From Lithobates sylvaticus (Eukaryota; Chordata; Amphibia; Anura; Ranidae), in contig CM053029.1 in NCBI GenBank assembly GCA_028564925.1, positions 579,350,989-579,414,988 on the forward strand: a stretch of 64,000 nt of DNA, read 5' to 3'. Both the position numbers and the translations under genes were made by a program. The notes under the pieces are model-generated. The model worked only from the letters and a program-made list of their open reading frames with translations, searched no databases and was not told the DNA's origin. Numbering within the stretch: the first letter of the stretch is position 1; each line of letters starts with the position of its first letter. Below, in pieces: positions 10,708 to 21,870 of this stretch.

Positions 10708-11710
10708 ACCACTTCAGTCCCGGACCAATTTGCAGCCAAAGGACCAGGCCCCTTTTTGCGATTCGGCACTGCGTCGCTTTAACTGACAATTGCGCGGTCG
10801 TGCGACGTGGCTCCCAAACAAAATTGGCGTCCTTTTTTTCCCACAAATAGAGCTTTCTTTTGGTGGTATTTGATCGCCCCTGCGGTTTTTATTTTTTGCG
10901 CTATAAACAAAAATAGAGCGACAATTTTGAAAAAAAATTCAATATTTTTTACTTTTTACTATAATAAATATCCCCAAAAAATATATAAAAAAAAGTTTTT
11001 TTCCCTCAGTTTAGGCCGATACGTATTCTTCTACATATTTTTGGTAAAAAAAATCGCAATTAGCGATTATTGATTGGTTTGCGCAAAAGTTATAGCGTTT
11101 ACAAAATAGGGGATAGTTTTATAGCATTTTTATTAATATTTTTTTTTTTTACTAGTAATGGCGGAGATCAGAGATTTTTATTGTGACTGCGACATTATGG
11201 CGGACACATCGGACATTTTTTACACATTTTTGGGACCATTGTCATTTATACAGCAATCAATGCTATTTAAATGCATTGATTCCTGTATATAATGACACTG
11301 GCAGTGAAAGAGTTAACCACTAGGGGGCGGGGAGGGGTTAGGTCTGTGACGTGTGTGTTTTTTTTAAATTAGGGGGCGTGGCTTTACGTCTGATGTCACT
11401 GATCGGTTTTCCCGATGACAGGGAACAGCCGATTAGTGACAGACAGTGTATGAAGCGCGGGGAGAGGTTTGTTTACACAGACCTCTCCCCGTTCTTCAGC
11501 TCTGTGACCCGATCGCGGGACACCAGCGGCGATCGGGTCCGCTGGTCCCGCGGCCGTGGTCACGGAGCTCCCGACCGGGTCGCGAGCGAGCCGCCGGCGG
11601 TGCGCGCGCGACCCCACGGCTAGGCAATTAAAGGGGACGTACCTGTACGTGCTTTTGCCTAGCCGTGCCATTCTGTGGACGTAAATGTGCAGGAGGCGGT
11701 CGGGAAGCGG
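10708..11710 (+). mobile_element. TTAA-flanked family R element (R2)
   Basis: Between TTAA at 10704-10707 and 11711-11714. It starts CCACTTCAGTCCCGGA and ends GGTCGGGAAGCGG. The hallmark AATAGAGCTTTCTTTTGGTG is at 10846. It is the cleanest copy of the family here, about 1.0 kb, AT-rich on the left and GC-rich on the right. Confidence 0.8.
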
Positions 11711-11870
11711 TTAAAAGGTTTTGCAAGGGAAGATTCCTTTTTTGTTTTCTCTTCCGGGACCATGTAGCATTTCGTTTTGCCTCTATTAGATGGTATCAAT
11801 ATGGCATGACATCATTAGGGAATGTGACCTATGTTTCCCCCATAAGCTTGGGGGACGACATCTAAAGTAA

Positions 11871-12291
11871 TGCCGCGTACACATGAGTGGAATTTCCGTC
11901 GGAAAAACATTGGATGTTTTTTCTGACGGAATTCCGCTCAAGCTTGCCTTGCATACACACGGTCACACAAGTTCTCTGAACTTTTGACCGTCAAGAACAC
12001 GGGGACGTACAACAATACGACGAGCCGAGAAAATGAAGTTCAATGCTTCCGAGCATGCGTCAAATTGTTTCCGAGCATGCGTAGGAATTTTGCGTGTCGG
12101 AATTGGCACAGACGATTGGAATTTCCGATCAGAACTTTTTCCGACCGAAAAATAGAGAACCTGCTCTCAATCTTTTGCTGGCGGGAATTCGGCCAGCAAA
12201 AGTCCGATGGAGCATACACAAGGTCGCATTTTCCGACCAAAAGCTCTCATCGGTCTTTTGCTGGCCGAAGTTCCGATCATGTGTACGGGCA
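11871..12291. mobile_element. Harbinger-like MITE, TAA TSD
   Basis: A 421-bp element TGCCGCGTAC...GTACGGGCA between TAA at 11868-11870 and 12292-12294. Confidence 0.85.
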
Positions 12292-12439
12292 TAAGGCTGT
12301 AGGAGGGCGAATATTATAAATACATTTTAAAAAAAATCATCATTAACTACTTACCACCTATAGGTTCTCTATCCACACAAGACTGGACCTTAGAAAACCA
12401 TAATTATATTTGGGTCAACTTTAGTATATGCATGTCTTT

Positions 12440-12760
12440 TCTATAACTCTGAGCATTCCTACCTTGACCACCAATGTAAGGCAGCACTTCTCCACTGACC
12501 GCTCTACACTAATCACCAATATAAGAATACGCTTCTCCATGGACCACCAATGTATTGGTTTAATCCACTGAGCACCAATGTAGGGCAACTCTTCTCCACT
12601 GACCACCAATGTAAAGGAAAAGCACATTTTCCGCCAATGTAAGGCAGCACTTCTCCGCTGACCACCAATGTAAGAGGGAATTTCTTCACTGACCAACAAT
12701 AACAGGGGCCACTTTTCTACTTACCACCAATGTAAGGGGAATTTACACTAAAAGTAATAG
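12440..12760. repeat. degenerate minisatellite
   Basis: About ten imperfect copies of a 25-30-bp unit around CTCCACTGACCACCAATGTA. Open frames through it are repeat artefacts. Confidence 0.8.
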
Positions 12761-12839
12761 GGAGTTGTACACTTTCAATCAATTTATAAGGGCATTTATC
12801 CAGAAAAAACAAATAATAGAAATGTTATAAATTGAGTTG

Positions 12840-13610
12840 CAGTTCAGTGAGTAAAATAAGTGATCCCTAAGCAACACATGACTTAGTACTTGGTGGAAAA
12901 ACCCTTGTTGACAAGCACAGAGATAAGAATTTCCTCATAGTTAGTGACCAGGTTTGCACACATCTCAGGAGGGATTTTGTTCTACTTTTCTTTACAGATC
13001 TTCTTTAAATCTTTAAGGTTTCTTGGCTGTCCCTTGGCAACTCGAAGATTCATCTCCCTCCATACATTTTCTATAGGATTAAGGTCTGGAGACTGGCTAG
13101 GCAACTCCATGACCTCAATTTGCTTCTTCTTGAGCCACTCCTTTGTTGACTTGGCGGTATGTTTTGGGTCATTGTTATGCTTGAAGACACATCCACGATC
13201 CATCTTCAGTGTTCTGGCTGAGGGAAGAAGGTTCTCATCCAAGATTTTACAATACATGTCCCCGTCCATTGGCTCCTCAATGTGGCAAAGTCAGCCTTTA
13301 TTTTTAGCAGAGAAATAGACCTACAGTATAATGTTTCCACCTCCGTGCTTGACTGTAGGGGTGGTGTTCTTGGGGTCCTATTTAGCACTTTCTCCCACCC
13401 TTCTCTGAATCATTTAGATGTTCATTGGCAAGCTTTAGACGGTCCTGTAAATGTGCCTTCTTGAGGAGGGGGACCTTGTGGGCACTGCAGGATTTCAATC
13501 CATGGTGGCGTATTCTGTTACCAATGATTTTTTTTTTGGGTGACTGTGGTCCCAACTGCCTTGAGATCATTCATGAGCACCTCCCGTGTAGTTTCGGGCT
13601 GATTCCTCAC
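12840..13610 (-). pseudogene. Tc1-like transposase relic
   Basis: Minus-strand pieces read ISRQLGPQSPKKKIIGNRI and HGLKSCSAHKVPLLKKAHL near 13570-13470, then [15 protein letters not shown] near 13360. A C-terminal open segment at 12982-13269 contains [15 protein letters not shown] (second catalytic Asp) and [15 protein letters not shown] (catalytic Glu). The segment that should hold the first catalytic Asp (WSDET) is missing between EK and NTTP, and stops interrupt the rest, so it is inactive. Confidence 0.85.
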
Positions 13611-13689
13611 TTTATAGAGCTTGCATTGTCTATAAAGGCGATTCAGTTCACAGTTGCAGCGCTATACAAATCATTCATTCATTCATTCA

Positions 13690-13754
13690 TAAAGGCAGGG
13701 ACACCTGCTTGCGTGTAAAAGCAGGTGTCCCATTACTTTTGGCAATATAGTGTA
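13690..13754. repeat. Tc1-type terminus
   Basis: Contains GTGTCCCATTACTTTTGGCA followed by ATATAGTGTA, a common Tc1-like end, preceded by a hairpin (GGGACACCTGCTT and its complement around 13697-13730). Similar solitary ends occur near 14905-14938 and 23720-23750. The next element inserted exactly at its tip. Confidence 0.6.
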
Positions 13755-14833
13755 TGTAGCGGCCATAACCCTCAGAGGGGCGGCCTTGACTTTTGGGCTT
13801 ACCGGTTACGTCCGCTTGGCTTGTCAGTGAATGTCCAGGGATTCCCAGGGTTAGTACCCAACATCTTTGGATGCTGACACAATAAAAGTCCTTTTTAAGG
13901 TTTTTATTTCTGCAGGGGTAACATCCAACATAACACAATCTCAGATAGGAATAGAGGGCACGGGTGAAGAAACTCAGGCACCTTGAACTGCTGACATCCT
14001 CAGAATGTCTCTAATCAAACCCAGAGGGTAGCCACTCACAGCTGGGTACTTTAATGCTGGACAAACCTCTAGCCAGAGGTATGGCAGCCAACAATGTGAT
14101 CCGGAAACTTGCAAAAAGTCTCTGACCCAGAATAAACTTTCAACTGAAGGTGAATAGGAACCTTTCCCCAGTACCTGGAACTTTCTCCTTGGCAGTAAGG
14201 TGGAAGTGTGGATTCTTTAGTGTCCATATAACTCAGCTTCCAGGCTCTTACTGAGATGCCAGCTTAATGGCCCTCCTCCGAAGAGTCCTCCCCAGGTCAC
14301 TTGTATGAGCTGTGGTGCCCCTCCAATACTGAGAGAACACCGGGACGCCTTGAATCCTCCTTCAGTTACTGGGCCTTGGGCTGGCTAGCTCCGAGACTCG
14401 GGAACAGACGGATCCTTGCCCCAGACCATGCGGGTCTATGGGGCTAGTCAAACTGACCATGTTGCGGTACGGCAAACGCTCCCAGGCCCGGGACCCCACG
14501 CGGGGCTACCCCGGTCCAGAACCAGGAAACAGGACTGCGGCCGAACCCCGAACACGTGACTTCAGCACCTTAAGTACCCCTCCCCAGACTACACAGCGGG
14601 GCCACTGATTGACTCCGGGGAAGATTGATACCTAAGACGTCAAACCAGGCCTGGTTCTAGGCCTGTCATGGGTACCTCACTGCACCTATGACCAGGCAGA
14701 ACCCTAGTACAGCCCAGCCAAACTGATGCCAAAGTAAACCTGTACAATTAACTCTCAGATCCCCATTACTGTTCTGAGGGAAAAAACTAAATTTCCACGT
14801 ATAGCGCACACTCGTTAAAGTGTGCCCGCTACA
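13755..14833. mobile_element. candidate solo LTR (fossil)
   Basis: A 1,079-bp element bounded by TGTAGCGG and CCGCTACA and flanked by TGTA at 13751-13754 and 14834-14837. TG...CA ends with a 4-bp duplication fit an LTR-retrotransposon solo LTR. An AATAAA on the minus strand lies near 13905. A second element with the same terminal octamer class is at 24719-26197. No internal coding region is present. An old non-LTR repeat with TIRs cannot be excluded. Confidence 0.45.
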
Positions 14834-14837
14834 TGTA

Positions 14838-16272
14838 CATCTCACAACAGAAACAACACTGATGTAAGACAAAAAAAAAGAACCCAAAAAAATCCATGTG
14901 AATGGTAGGCATCCCAATACTTTTGATAATATAGTGTATTTGTAGAAGCTCCTTGTTCTATAACATATACAGTATGTGTTTTTTTTTTTATAGTATTTTG
15001 TTGCTAGTCTTTCTTGGCATCTCATGTAGGGTCAGGAAATCTTTGTGTTGTTGATGAATGAAACTTGCTTTTTTTTTTTTTTTTTTTTCCCCCCTTGAGC
15101 AGAATGAGCAAGATCATTGTTTCCTCCATTGCCCGATCAATGACTTGCTGAGTCACAGACGTGGCAAGTTCAGCTGTAGGCTGAACCTGCCAAGTTATAC
15201 GATGTGAATTAATGTCCAAAGAGCAGCAGCCAACTCTAATTTAAGCTCCTGGGTTGAACTTGTTTTTAGTTGTGGGGGGTGAAAGGGCACTGTGTACCCA
15301 TTAATTAATCTAATCCATATCCATCCACTTTAGTACTTTCTCGGGGTGCATGGTTCCAAGAATTCTATGAAGATAAAGTCATATTTAAGCCTCCAAAATC
15401 CAGCCCTGTCACTAAGCCTATATAAAAGAAGGGAAAACTTAAGCCATTTCAAGTTTTAAGATCTTTAAAACGTTTTAAAAACTTTTTGAAAATTAATCTA
15501 TTCAGTCAACTTTTCCAGAAAAAAAGGGAATAAAAAATACGAAATCCCTCTCCTTTAACAGAAGCACGGCTTAGACTATGGCAGTAATAATACAAGGTGA
15601 TCTCCTGTGTCTATTCAGGAGTTACCAGGGGTCCTAACGTGGATCTAGTAGCAAGTATAAGCAATTGCTAAGCTTTGCCTAGAACATATGTACCCTTATT
15701 ATAAGAAAAACGAAGGCAAGCAAAAAAATAAAAAAAAATAAGATTAAGGAAAATATAACCAGATGTCAGGCTAAAAGCGCTATCAATTATTTTCTAAACC
15801 TTAAACATTTAAATGTGAAATATTTTTACTACATTTTTTTCCCTCTTGAGTCTTGTTACATTAAATTGCTCTCATGAAATGGATGCAAAGAAAACTGGGA
15901 GTTTCAACATATCATTTAATTCACATTTATCAAACGCAAATGCTTTTATTTTTAATTTTTTTTCTAGTAGCTTGTAAACCGTTATAGGAAAAAATGAACT
16001 GTATTCCTCGGTGGTAGCAAAGTATGAATTTCCTGTCACTATTGAACTGTAAGCTATCTGTGATTAGGTGAAACTTGTAGTTTTAATTCTTTAGTGGTGA
16101 CGGCAGATCGAACGTAGCAATGTATGCCGGTGCTGAGCCGCCGCTTTCTAGAACTGGTGTGTGTTGAGGTCAAGAGGTGTCAATGGGAGTGACTGCATCC
16201 AGTGTGCTGCATGGCTTTGCCAACTTTTTTGCTTGTTTGTTTAATTGATTACAGACAAAGGATAAAACATAC
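14838..16272. other. mostly unrecognised; Tc1 end and poly-T
   Basis: Contains a Tc1-type end near 14905-14938 (CCCAATACTTTTGATAATAT) and a T-run at 15070-15090. From 15100 to 16270 I see no repeat family or coding exon, so it may be single-copy. Confidence 0.5.
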
Positions 16273-16275
16273 TAA

Positions 16276-16705
16276 GGCTACTTTCACACCTAGGCGCAGG
16301 GTGCGCTGGCGGTAAAGCGGCGCTATATTTAGCGCCGCTTTACCGTTTTTTTAGCGGCGCTATTCTGCCGCTAGCGGGGCGGTTTTTACCCCCGCGAGCG
16401 GCCGAAAAAGGGTTAATACCGCCCGCAAACCGCCGCTGCATCTGCGTTTTGCGGGTGGGTTTGGAGCGCTGCCCCATTGTTTTCAATGGGAAGGGGCGCT
16501 ATAGGAGTGGTAAATATACCGCTCCTACAGTGCACCAAAGATGTGGCTTGCAAGACATTTTTCAGCGTCCTGCAAGCGCATTGCTCCAGTGTGAAAGCCC
16601 TCGGGCTTTCGCACTGGAGAGACAGCAACGGCTGTTTCAGGATGGTTTGCAGGCGCTATTTTTAGCGCAATAGCGCCTGTAAACCGCCTCAGTGTGAAAG
16701 GGGCC
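16276..16705. mobile_element. MITE with CTTTCACAC termini (first unit)
   Basis: Starts GGCTACTTTCACACC after TAA at 16273-16275 and ends GTGTGAAAGGGGCC before TTA at 16706-16708. It is rich in GCGCTA palindromes, for example AAAGCGGCGCTATATTTAGC at 16314. A relative with a clean TTA duplication is at 49603-50033. Confidence 0.75.
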
Positions 16706-17317
16706 TTAAAGCGGTATTCCACCCTAAAGTGGAACTTCCGCTCGTAGGAACCCCCCTCCGGTGTCACATTTGGCACCTTTCAGGGGGGAGCGGGGTGCAG
16801 ATACCTGTCTAAGACTGTCTATATTTAGCGCCGCTTTACCGTCTTTTTAGCGGCGCTATTCTGCCGCTAGCGGGACGGTTTTACCCCCGCGAGTGGCCGA
16901 AAAAGGGTTAGTACCGCCCGCAAACCACCGCTGCATCAGCGTTTTGCGGGCGGGTTTGGAGCGCTGCCCCATTGTTTTCAATGGGAAGGGGCGCTATAGG
17001 AGCGGTAAATATACCGCTCCTACAGCGCACCAAAGATGTGGCTTGCAAGACATTTTTCAGCGTCCTGCAAGCGCATCGCTCCAGTGTGAAAGCCCTCGGG
17101 CTTTCGCACTGGAGAGACAGCAACGGCTGTTTCAGGACGGTTTGCAGGCATTATTTTTAGCGCAATAGCGCCTGTAAACCGCCTCAGTGTGAAAGGGGCC
17201 TTAAAGCGGTATTCCACCCTAAAGTGGAACTTCCGCTCATGGGAACCCCCCTCCGGTGTCACATTTGGCACCTTTAAGGGGGGAGCGGGGTGCAGATACC
17301 TGTCTAAGACAGGTATT
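16330..17317. repeat. 495-bp tandem duplication
   Basis: Two head-to-tail units (about 16330-16824 and 16825-17317) offset by 495 bp. Each spans most of the MITE and the first about 110 bp of the adjacent TTAA element. The units differ at roughly 20 positions, so the duplication is not very recent. The junction is at AAGACTGTCTATATTTAGCG. Confidence 0.9.
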
Positions 17318-17647
17318 TACACCCACTTCCGGGCATAAACTCCCACGGGAGTTTACGCCACTTCCTGTCCCGGCGCGCTATCTGCCGGGACACACACGGG
17401 TCCCAGCAGACAGCGCGCACGATTCTCATTGCGCTGCGCGACTCGCACATGCGCAGTAGGGAACCCGGGAAGTGAAGCCGCAACGCTTCACTTCCTGATT
17501 CCCTCACCGAGAATGCCGCCGGCAGCAGCAGAGAGCCGAGCGATTGATCGGCTTCGGCTGCCGACATCGCTGGACCCACTGGAGTCAGCAGCTGCAGTAT
17601 TTGTAGCTGCTGGCTTTTAAAAACATGTTTTCAGGTACATGTTTTCT
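17205..17647. mobile_element. TTAA-flanked element (AGCGGTATTCC type)
   Basis: Lies between TTAA at 17201-17204 and 17648-17651. It begins AGCGGTATTCCACC and is followed at once by another TTAA element that shares the second TTAA. Its first about 110 bp also occur at 16710-16820 because of the tandem duplication. Confidence 0.65.
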
Positions 17648-17744
17648 TTAAAGTGATACTAAAGTCTTGTTTTTATTTAGTTAAAAAAAAAAAAACATGT
17701 TATACTTACCAGTGGCGGCTGATGCTCAAAATTTTTGGGGGGGC

Positions 17745-18285
17745 GCAAACAAACTGAAAAAAAAAACACATCAATTGCAGTCGCTGTGCAATCAAACGCA
17801 GCCACTGTGCCCATCAATTGCAGCCACTGTGCCCATCAAACGCTGCCAATGTGCCATCAAACGCAGCCACTGTGCTATCAAACAAAGCTACTGTGCCCAT
17901 CAATTGCTGTCACTGTGCCATCAAACGCAGCCACTGTGCCCATCAATTGAAGCCACTGTGCCATCAAACGCTGCCACTGTGCCATCAAACGCAGCCACTG
18001 TGCCCATCAAACGCAGCCACTGTGCCCATCAAACGCAGCCACTGTGCCCATCAAGTTCAGCCACTGTGCCATCAACCGCAGCTACTGTACCCATCAGTTG
18101 CTGCCAGTGTGCCCATCAATTGCTGCCAGTGTGCTCATCAATTGCCGCTACTGTGCCCCATCAAATTCTGCCAGTGTGCCCATCAATTGCCGCTACTGTG
18201 CCCCATCAAATGATGCCAGTGTACCCATCAATTGCCGCTACTGTGCCCCATCAAATGCTGCCAGTGTGCATCGCCCGGCACTTAC
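17745..18285 (+). repeat. minisatellite inside the hAT element
   Basis: About 25 units of roughly 20-21 bp around CAGCCACTGTGCCCATCAA. The periodicity creates long spurious open frames in all three plus-strand frames. Confidence 0.9.
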
Positions 18286-18646
18286 CTGTCTCGCAGCGGG
18301 TCAGCGGCTGTGTCCTGCACGCTCCTCGATGTCTTCTTCCGTCTTCTCTATCAGGCATCCAATCACAGCGCCTGACGTTTCAGCCAATCAGGTGACAGGT
18401 AACAGACCCGAGCACCTGATTGGCTGAGAGGCGGTTCATTGTTAGCAAAGCAAATTCCTTTGCTTTGCTAACACAGCTAAGTGAACAGCGAACGCACAGC
18501 ATTGTGCCCGCTGTTCACCTTTTTGGGCCCCTATTAGAGCCTACAGCTCTAATCAGGTGCTTCCAAAAAACACCCCCGGCGCTGTAATTCAGTCGCCCGG
18601 TGCCCGAAAAGGGGCCGGACACCTGAATACGGGGTGTCAGCAGCGA

Positions 18647-18685
18647 CCATAGATAGATTCATGCAATGCATGAATCTATCTATGG
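18647..18685. repeat. 39-bp near-perfect hairpin
   Basis: Arms starting CCATAGATAGATTCATGCA pair perfectly with the following half around a single base. The equivalent hairpin in the related hAT element is at 28989-29019, with a different but still paired sequence. Confidence 0.85.
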
Positions 18686-20248
18686 TAATACAGCATTACC
18701 AGGAGAGAGGGGGCGGCGCTCCTTTGCCCTTTATGGATGCACCGCCACTGATACTTACCTGCTCTGTGCAGTGATTTTGCACAGAACAGCCCTGATACTC
18801 CTTTTTTTGAGTGCCTCTTTGGCTCTCCTGGACCCACTCTCCTGTTGAATGCCCCCACAGCTATCAACTTGCTATAGGGGTGCCCTAGCCAAGCTACAGT
18901 TCCCTGTGTCCATTCAGACACAGAGCCGCCGCCTGGGCCCGCCCCCTTCTCTCCTCATTGGCTGACTGGCTTTGATTGACAGCAGCGAGAGCCAATGGCG
19001 TAATGCTGCTGTCTCAGTCAATGAGGAGGGGAGTCACAGGCTGCCGAGACACTCCTGCAACATCGCTGGATCTAGATGGGCTCAGGTAAGTATTATGCCA
19101 CGTACACACGATCAGACTTTTCGGACGGATTTCCAGCGGATTGTCCGCCGGACTTTCCGAACGTGTGGACTTGCCCACACACACCCGGACTTTTCCGGCG
19201 GACAATCCGCTGGAGTTTTGGCGGAAGTCCGCAGGACTTTTGAAATGAACGGACTTGCCCCACACATGGAGTAAAGTCCGTTCATTTTGTTTACAAACTT
19301 TTTTATTGAGAAAATGTACAAGAATATACAGTATAATACGTACTTTTGAAGTCATAATGATGTACAAACAGTGCGTCAAAGAGAACAACGACCGTGATCC
19401 TATCTCGGTTACAAGTAAAGCTCTTTCAAAGCAAGCACAGTCCATGGAGCATCAGTGACACATGTGAATGTCCAAATAACATGAACACTTACAATGCCAT
19501 CATTACACAGAATCAAATATTCCTGTTGGATAGTACTGTTGAACATGAATAAGGCAAACAAAATTGTGCCAACAACCAAAAACAGAAACTATAGGATAAC
19601 AAAAAACAAAATAAAATAAAGTAAGTGTTGACGTGCACTGCATACTTGCAATATTGCTGTATATGTACGAATAAAGCCCTTATCTAGACATCTTCATCTA
19701 TTGAGTAGGCAAAGCTATTGAAATCTGATAGTTCGTGTGACTATCCCGGGGCAAGGCGATCTGCCTGCCCCGGGGTAGGCCAGGGGTCCCATTTCTTCTC
19801 AAAGGCCGGCATGGAGTCCATAAGTGTGTGATGAATGCGTTCCATCAGTTTTATAGAATCCATGCGGTAAATGACTTGCGGCCAGGGTACTACTGCCTTC
19901 CGCCAGTTCATGGCTATGGCCCAGTGTGCTGCGCTGAATAGTGTGTGTATTAATTTCTGCTCCGCGGGCAGGGTTCCCGGGATGTCGTCAAAAAGAATGC
20001 ATATACGAGCTGAGAGGGCAATATCATTGGCAGTGATCTGCTGTATCTTTTCCGTAACTTTCCTCCAAAGGGGGTCCAAGTGTTTACAGCTCCAGAAGGT
20101 GTGGAGGAGAGAACCCTCTTCTCCACAGCCCCTGAAGCACCTGTCTGAGACCAGAGGGAACATCCTATTTAGTTTGCACGGGGTGTAGTACCATCTAGTA
20201 TGTAATTTAACCACAGTCTCCTTTACAGCAATTGAGCGCGTACATTTA

Positions 20249-21870
20249 CAGTGGTGTGAAAAAGTGTTTGCCCCCTTCCTCATTTCCTGTTCCTTTGCAT
20301 GTTTGTCACACTTAAGTGTTTCGGAACATCAAACCAATTTAAACAATAGTCAAGGACAACACAAGTAAACACAAAATGCAATTTGTAAATGAAGGTGTTT
20401 ATTATTAAAGGTGAAAAAAAATCCAAACCATCATGGCCCTGTGTGAAAAAGTGATTGCCCCCCTTGTTAAAACATACTATAACTGTGGTTGTCCACACCT
20501 GAGTTCAATTTCTCTAGCCACACCCAGGCCTGATTATTGCCACACCTGTTCACAATCAAGGCATCACTTAAATAGGAGCTGCTTGACACAGTAAGGTCCA
20601 CCAGAAGATCCTTAAAAGCTACACATCATGCCGAGACCCAAAGAAATTCAGGAACAATTGAGAAAGAAAGTAATTGAGATCTATCAGTCTGGAAAGGGTT
20701 ATAAAGCCATTTCCAAAGCTTTGGGAATCCAGCGAACCACAGTGAGAGCCATTATCCACAAATGGCGAAGACATGGAACAGTGGTGAACCTTCCCAGGAG
20801 TGGCCGGCCGCCCAAAATTACCCCAAGAGTGCAGCGACGACTCATCCAAGAGGTCACAAAAGACCCCACAACAACGTCCAAGGAACTGCAGGCCTCACTT
20901 GCCTCAGTTAAGGTCAGCGTTCATGCCTCCACCATCAGGAAAAGACTGGGCAAAAATGGCCTGCATGGCAGAGTTCCAAGGAGAAAACCACTGCTGAGCA
21001 AAAAGAACATCAAAGCTCGTCTCAATTTCTCCACAACACATCTTGATGATCCCCAAGACTTTTGGGACAACATTCTGTGGACCGATGAGACAAAAGTGGA
21101 ACTCTTTGGAAGGTGTGTGTCCAAGTATATCTGGCGTAGAAGGAACACTGCATTTCAGAAAAAGAACATTATACCAACAGTAAAAATATGGTGGTGGTAG
21201 TGTGATGGTCTGGGGCTGTTTTGCTGCTTCAGGACCTGGAAGACTTGCCGTGATAAAAGGAACTATGAATTCTGCTGTCTACCAAGAGATCCTGAAGGAG
21301 AATGTCCGACCATCTGTTCGTGTACTCAAGCTGAAACGAACTTGGGTTCTGCAGCAGGACAATGATCCTAAACACACCAGCAAGTCCACCACCGAATGGC
21401 TGAAGAAAAACAAAATGAAGACTTTGGAGTGGCCTAGCCAAAGTCCTGACCTGAATCCTATTGAGATGTTGTGGTATGACCTTAAAAAGGCCGTTCATGC
21501 TCGAAAACCCTCTAATGTAACTGAATTAGGACAATTCTGCAAAGATGAGTGGGCCAAAATTCCTCCAGGACGCTGTAAAAGCCTCATTGCACGTTATCGC
21601 AAACGCTTGGTTGCAGTTGTTGCTGCTAAGGGTGGCCCAACCAGTTATTAGGTTTAGGGGGCAATCACTTTTTCACACAGGGCCATGATGGTTTGGATTT
21701 TTTTTCACCTTTAATAATAAACACCTTCATTTACAAATTGCATTTTGTGTTTACTTGTGTTGTCCTTGACTATTGTTTAAATTGGTTTGATGTTCCGAAA
21801 CACTTAAGTGTGACAAACATGCAAAGGAACAGGAAATGAGGAAGGGGGCAAACACTTTTTCACACCACTG
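20249..21870 (+). mobile_element. near-intact Tc1-like transposon
   Basis: A 1,622-bp element between TA at 20247-20248 and 21871-21872. The terminal inverted repeats of about 213 bp (20249-20462 and 21657-21870) appear identical by eye, which implies a recent insertion. They begin CAGTGGTGTGAAAAAGTG. The transposase gene is described separately. It inserted into the L1 at 19290-22210, so it is younger than that L1. Confidence 0.95.
20628..21651 (+). pseudogene. Tc1-like transposase, one frameshift
   Basis: The protein starts MPRPKEIQEQLRKKVIEIYQ. The first HTH and GRPPKI linker lie at about residues 10-65, the second HTH at 65-125 and the DDE domain from about 140. WTDETKVELF holds the first catalytic Asp. 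The frame then breaks at about 21186-21200: an extra base gives TVKIWWW and a stop instead of the family's TVKHGGGS. The second frame, open from 21202 to 21651, carries QQDNDPKHTSKST (second Asp) and [13 protein letters not shown] (Glu) and ends GGPTSY. Combined length is about 340 residues, normal for Tc1. No other lesion is visible. This copy cannot make a complete transposase, but its intact TIRs could be used in trans. Confidence 0.9.

Larger units (their letters stand above)
17710..18750 (+). mobile_element. hAT-type non-autonomous element, 8-bp TSD
   Basis: CAGTGGCGGCTGATGC at the left and GCACCGCCACTG at the right, with ATACTTAC at 17702-17709 and 18751-18758. It is 1,041 bp long. About half is a minisatellite (17745-18285), and it carries a long hairpin at 18647-18685. 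The relative at 28928-29565 lies in the opposite orientation with its own 8-bp duplication. No transposase is encoded. Confidence 0.85.

Noticed and set aside
15100-16270. Possible host gene in apparently unique sequence
   Set aside because: No open frame with splice signals or family motif was visible; an exon cannot be supported by eye.
17697-18427. Overlapping ORFs of up to 232 codons in three frames
   Set aside because: A minisatellite with period near 21 bp keeps all frames open; no start context or domain.
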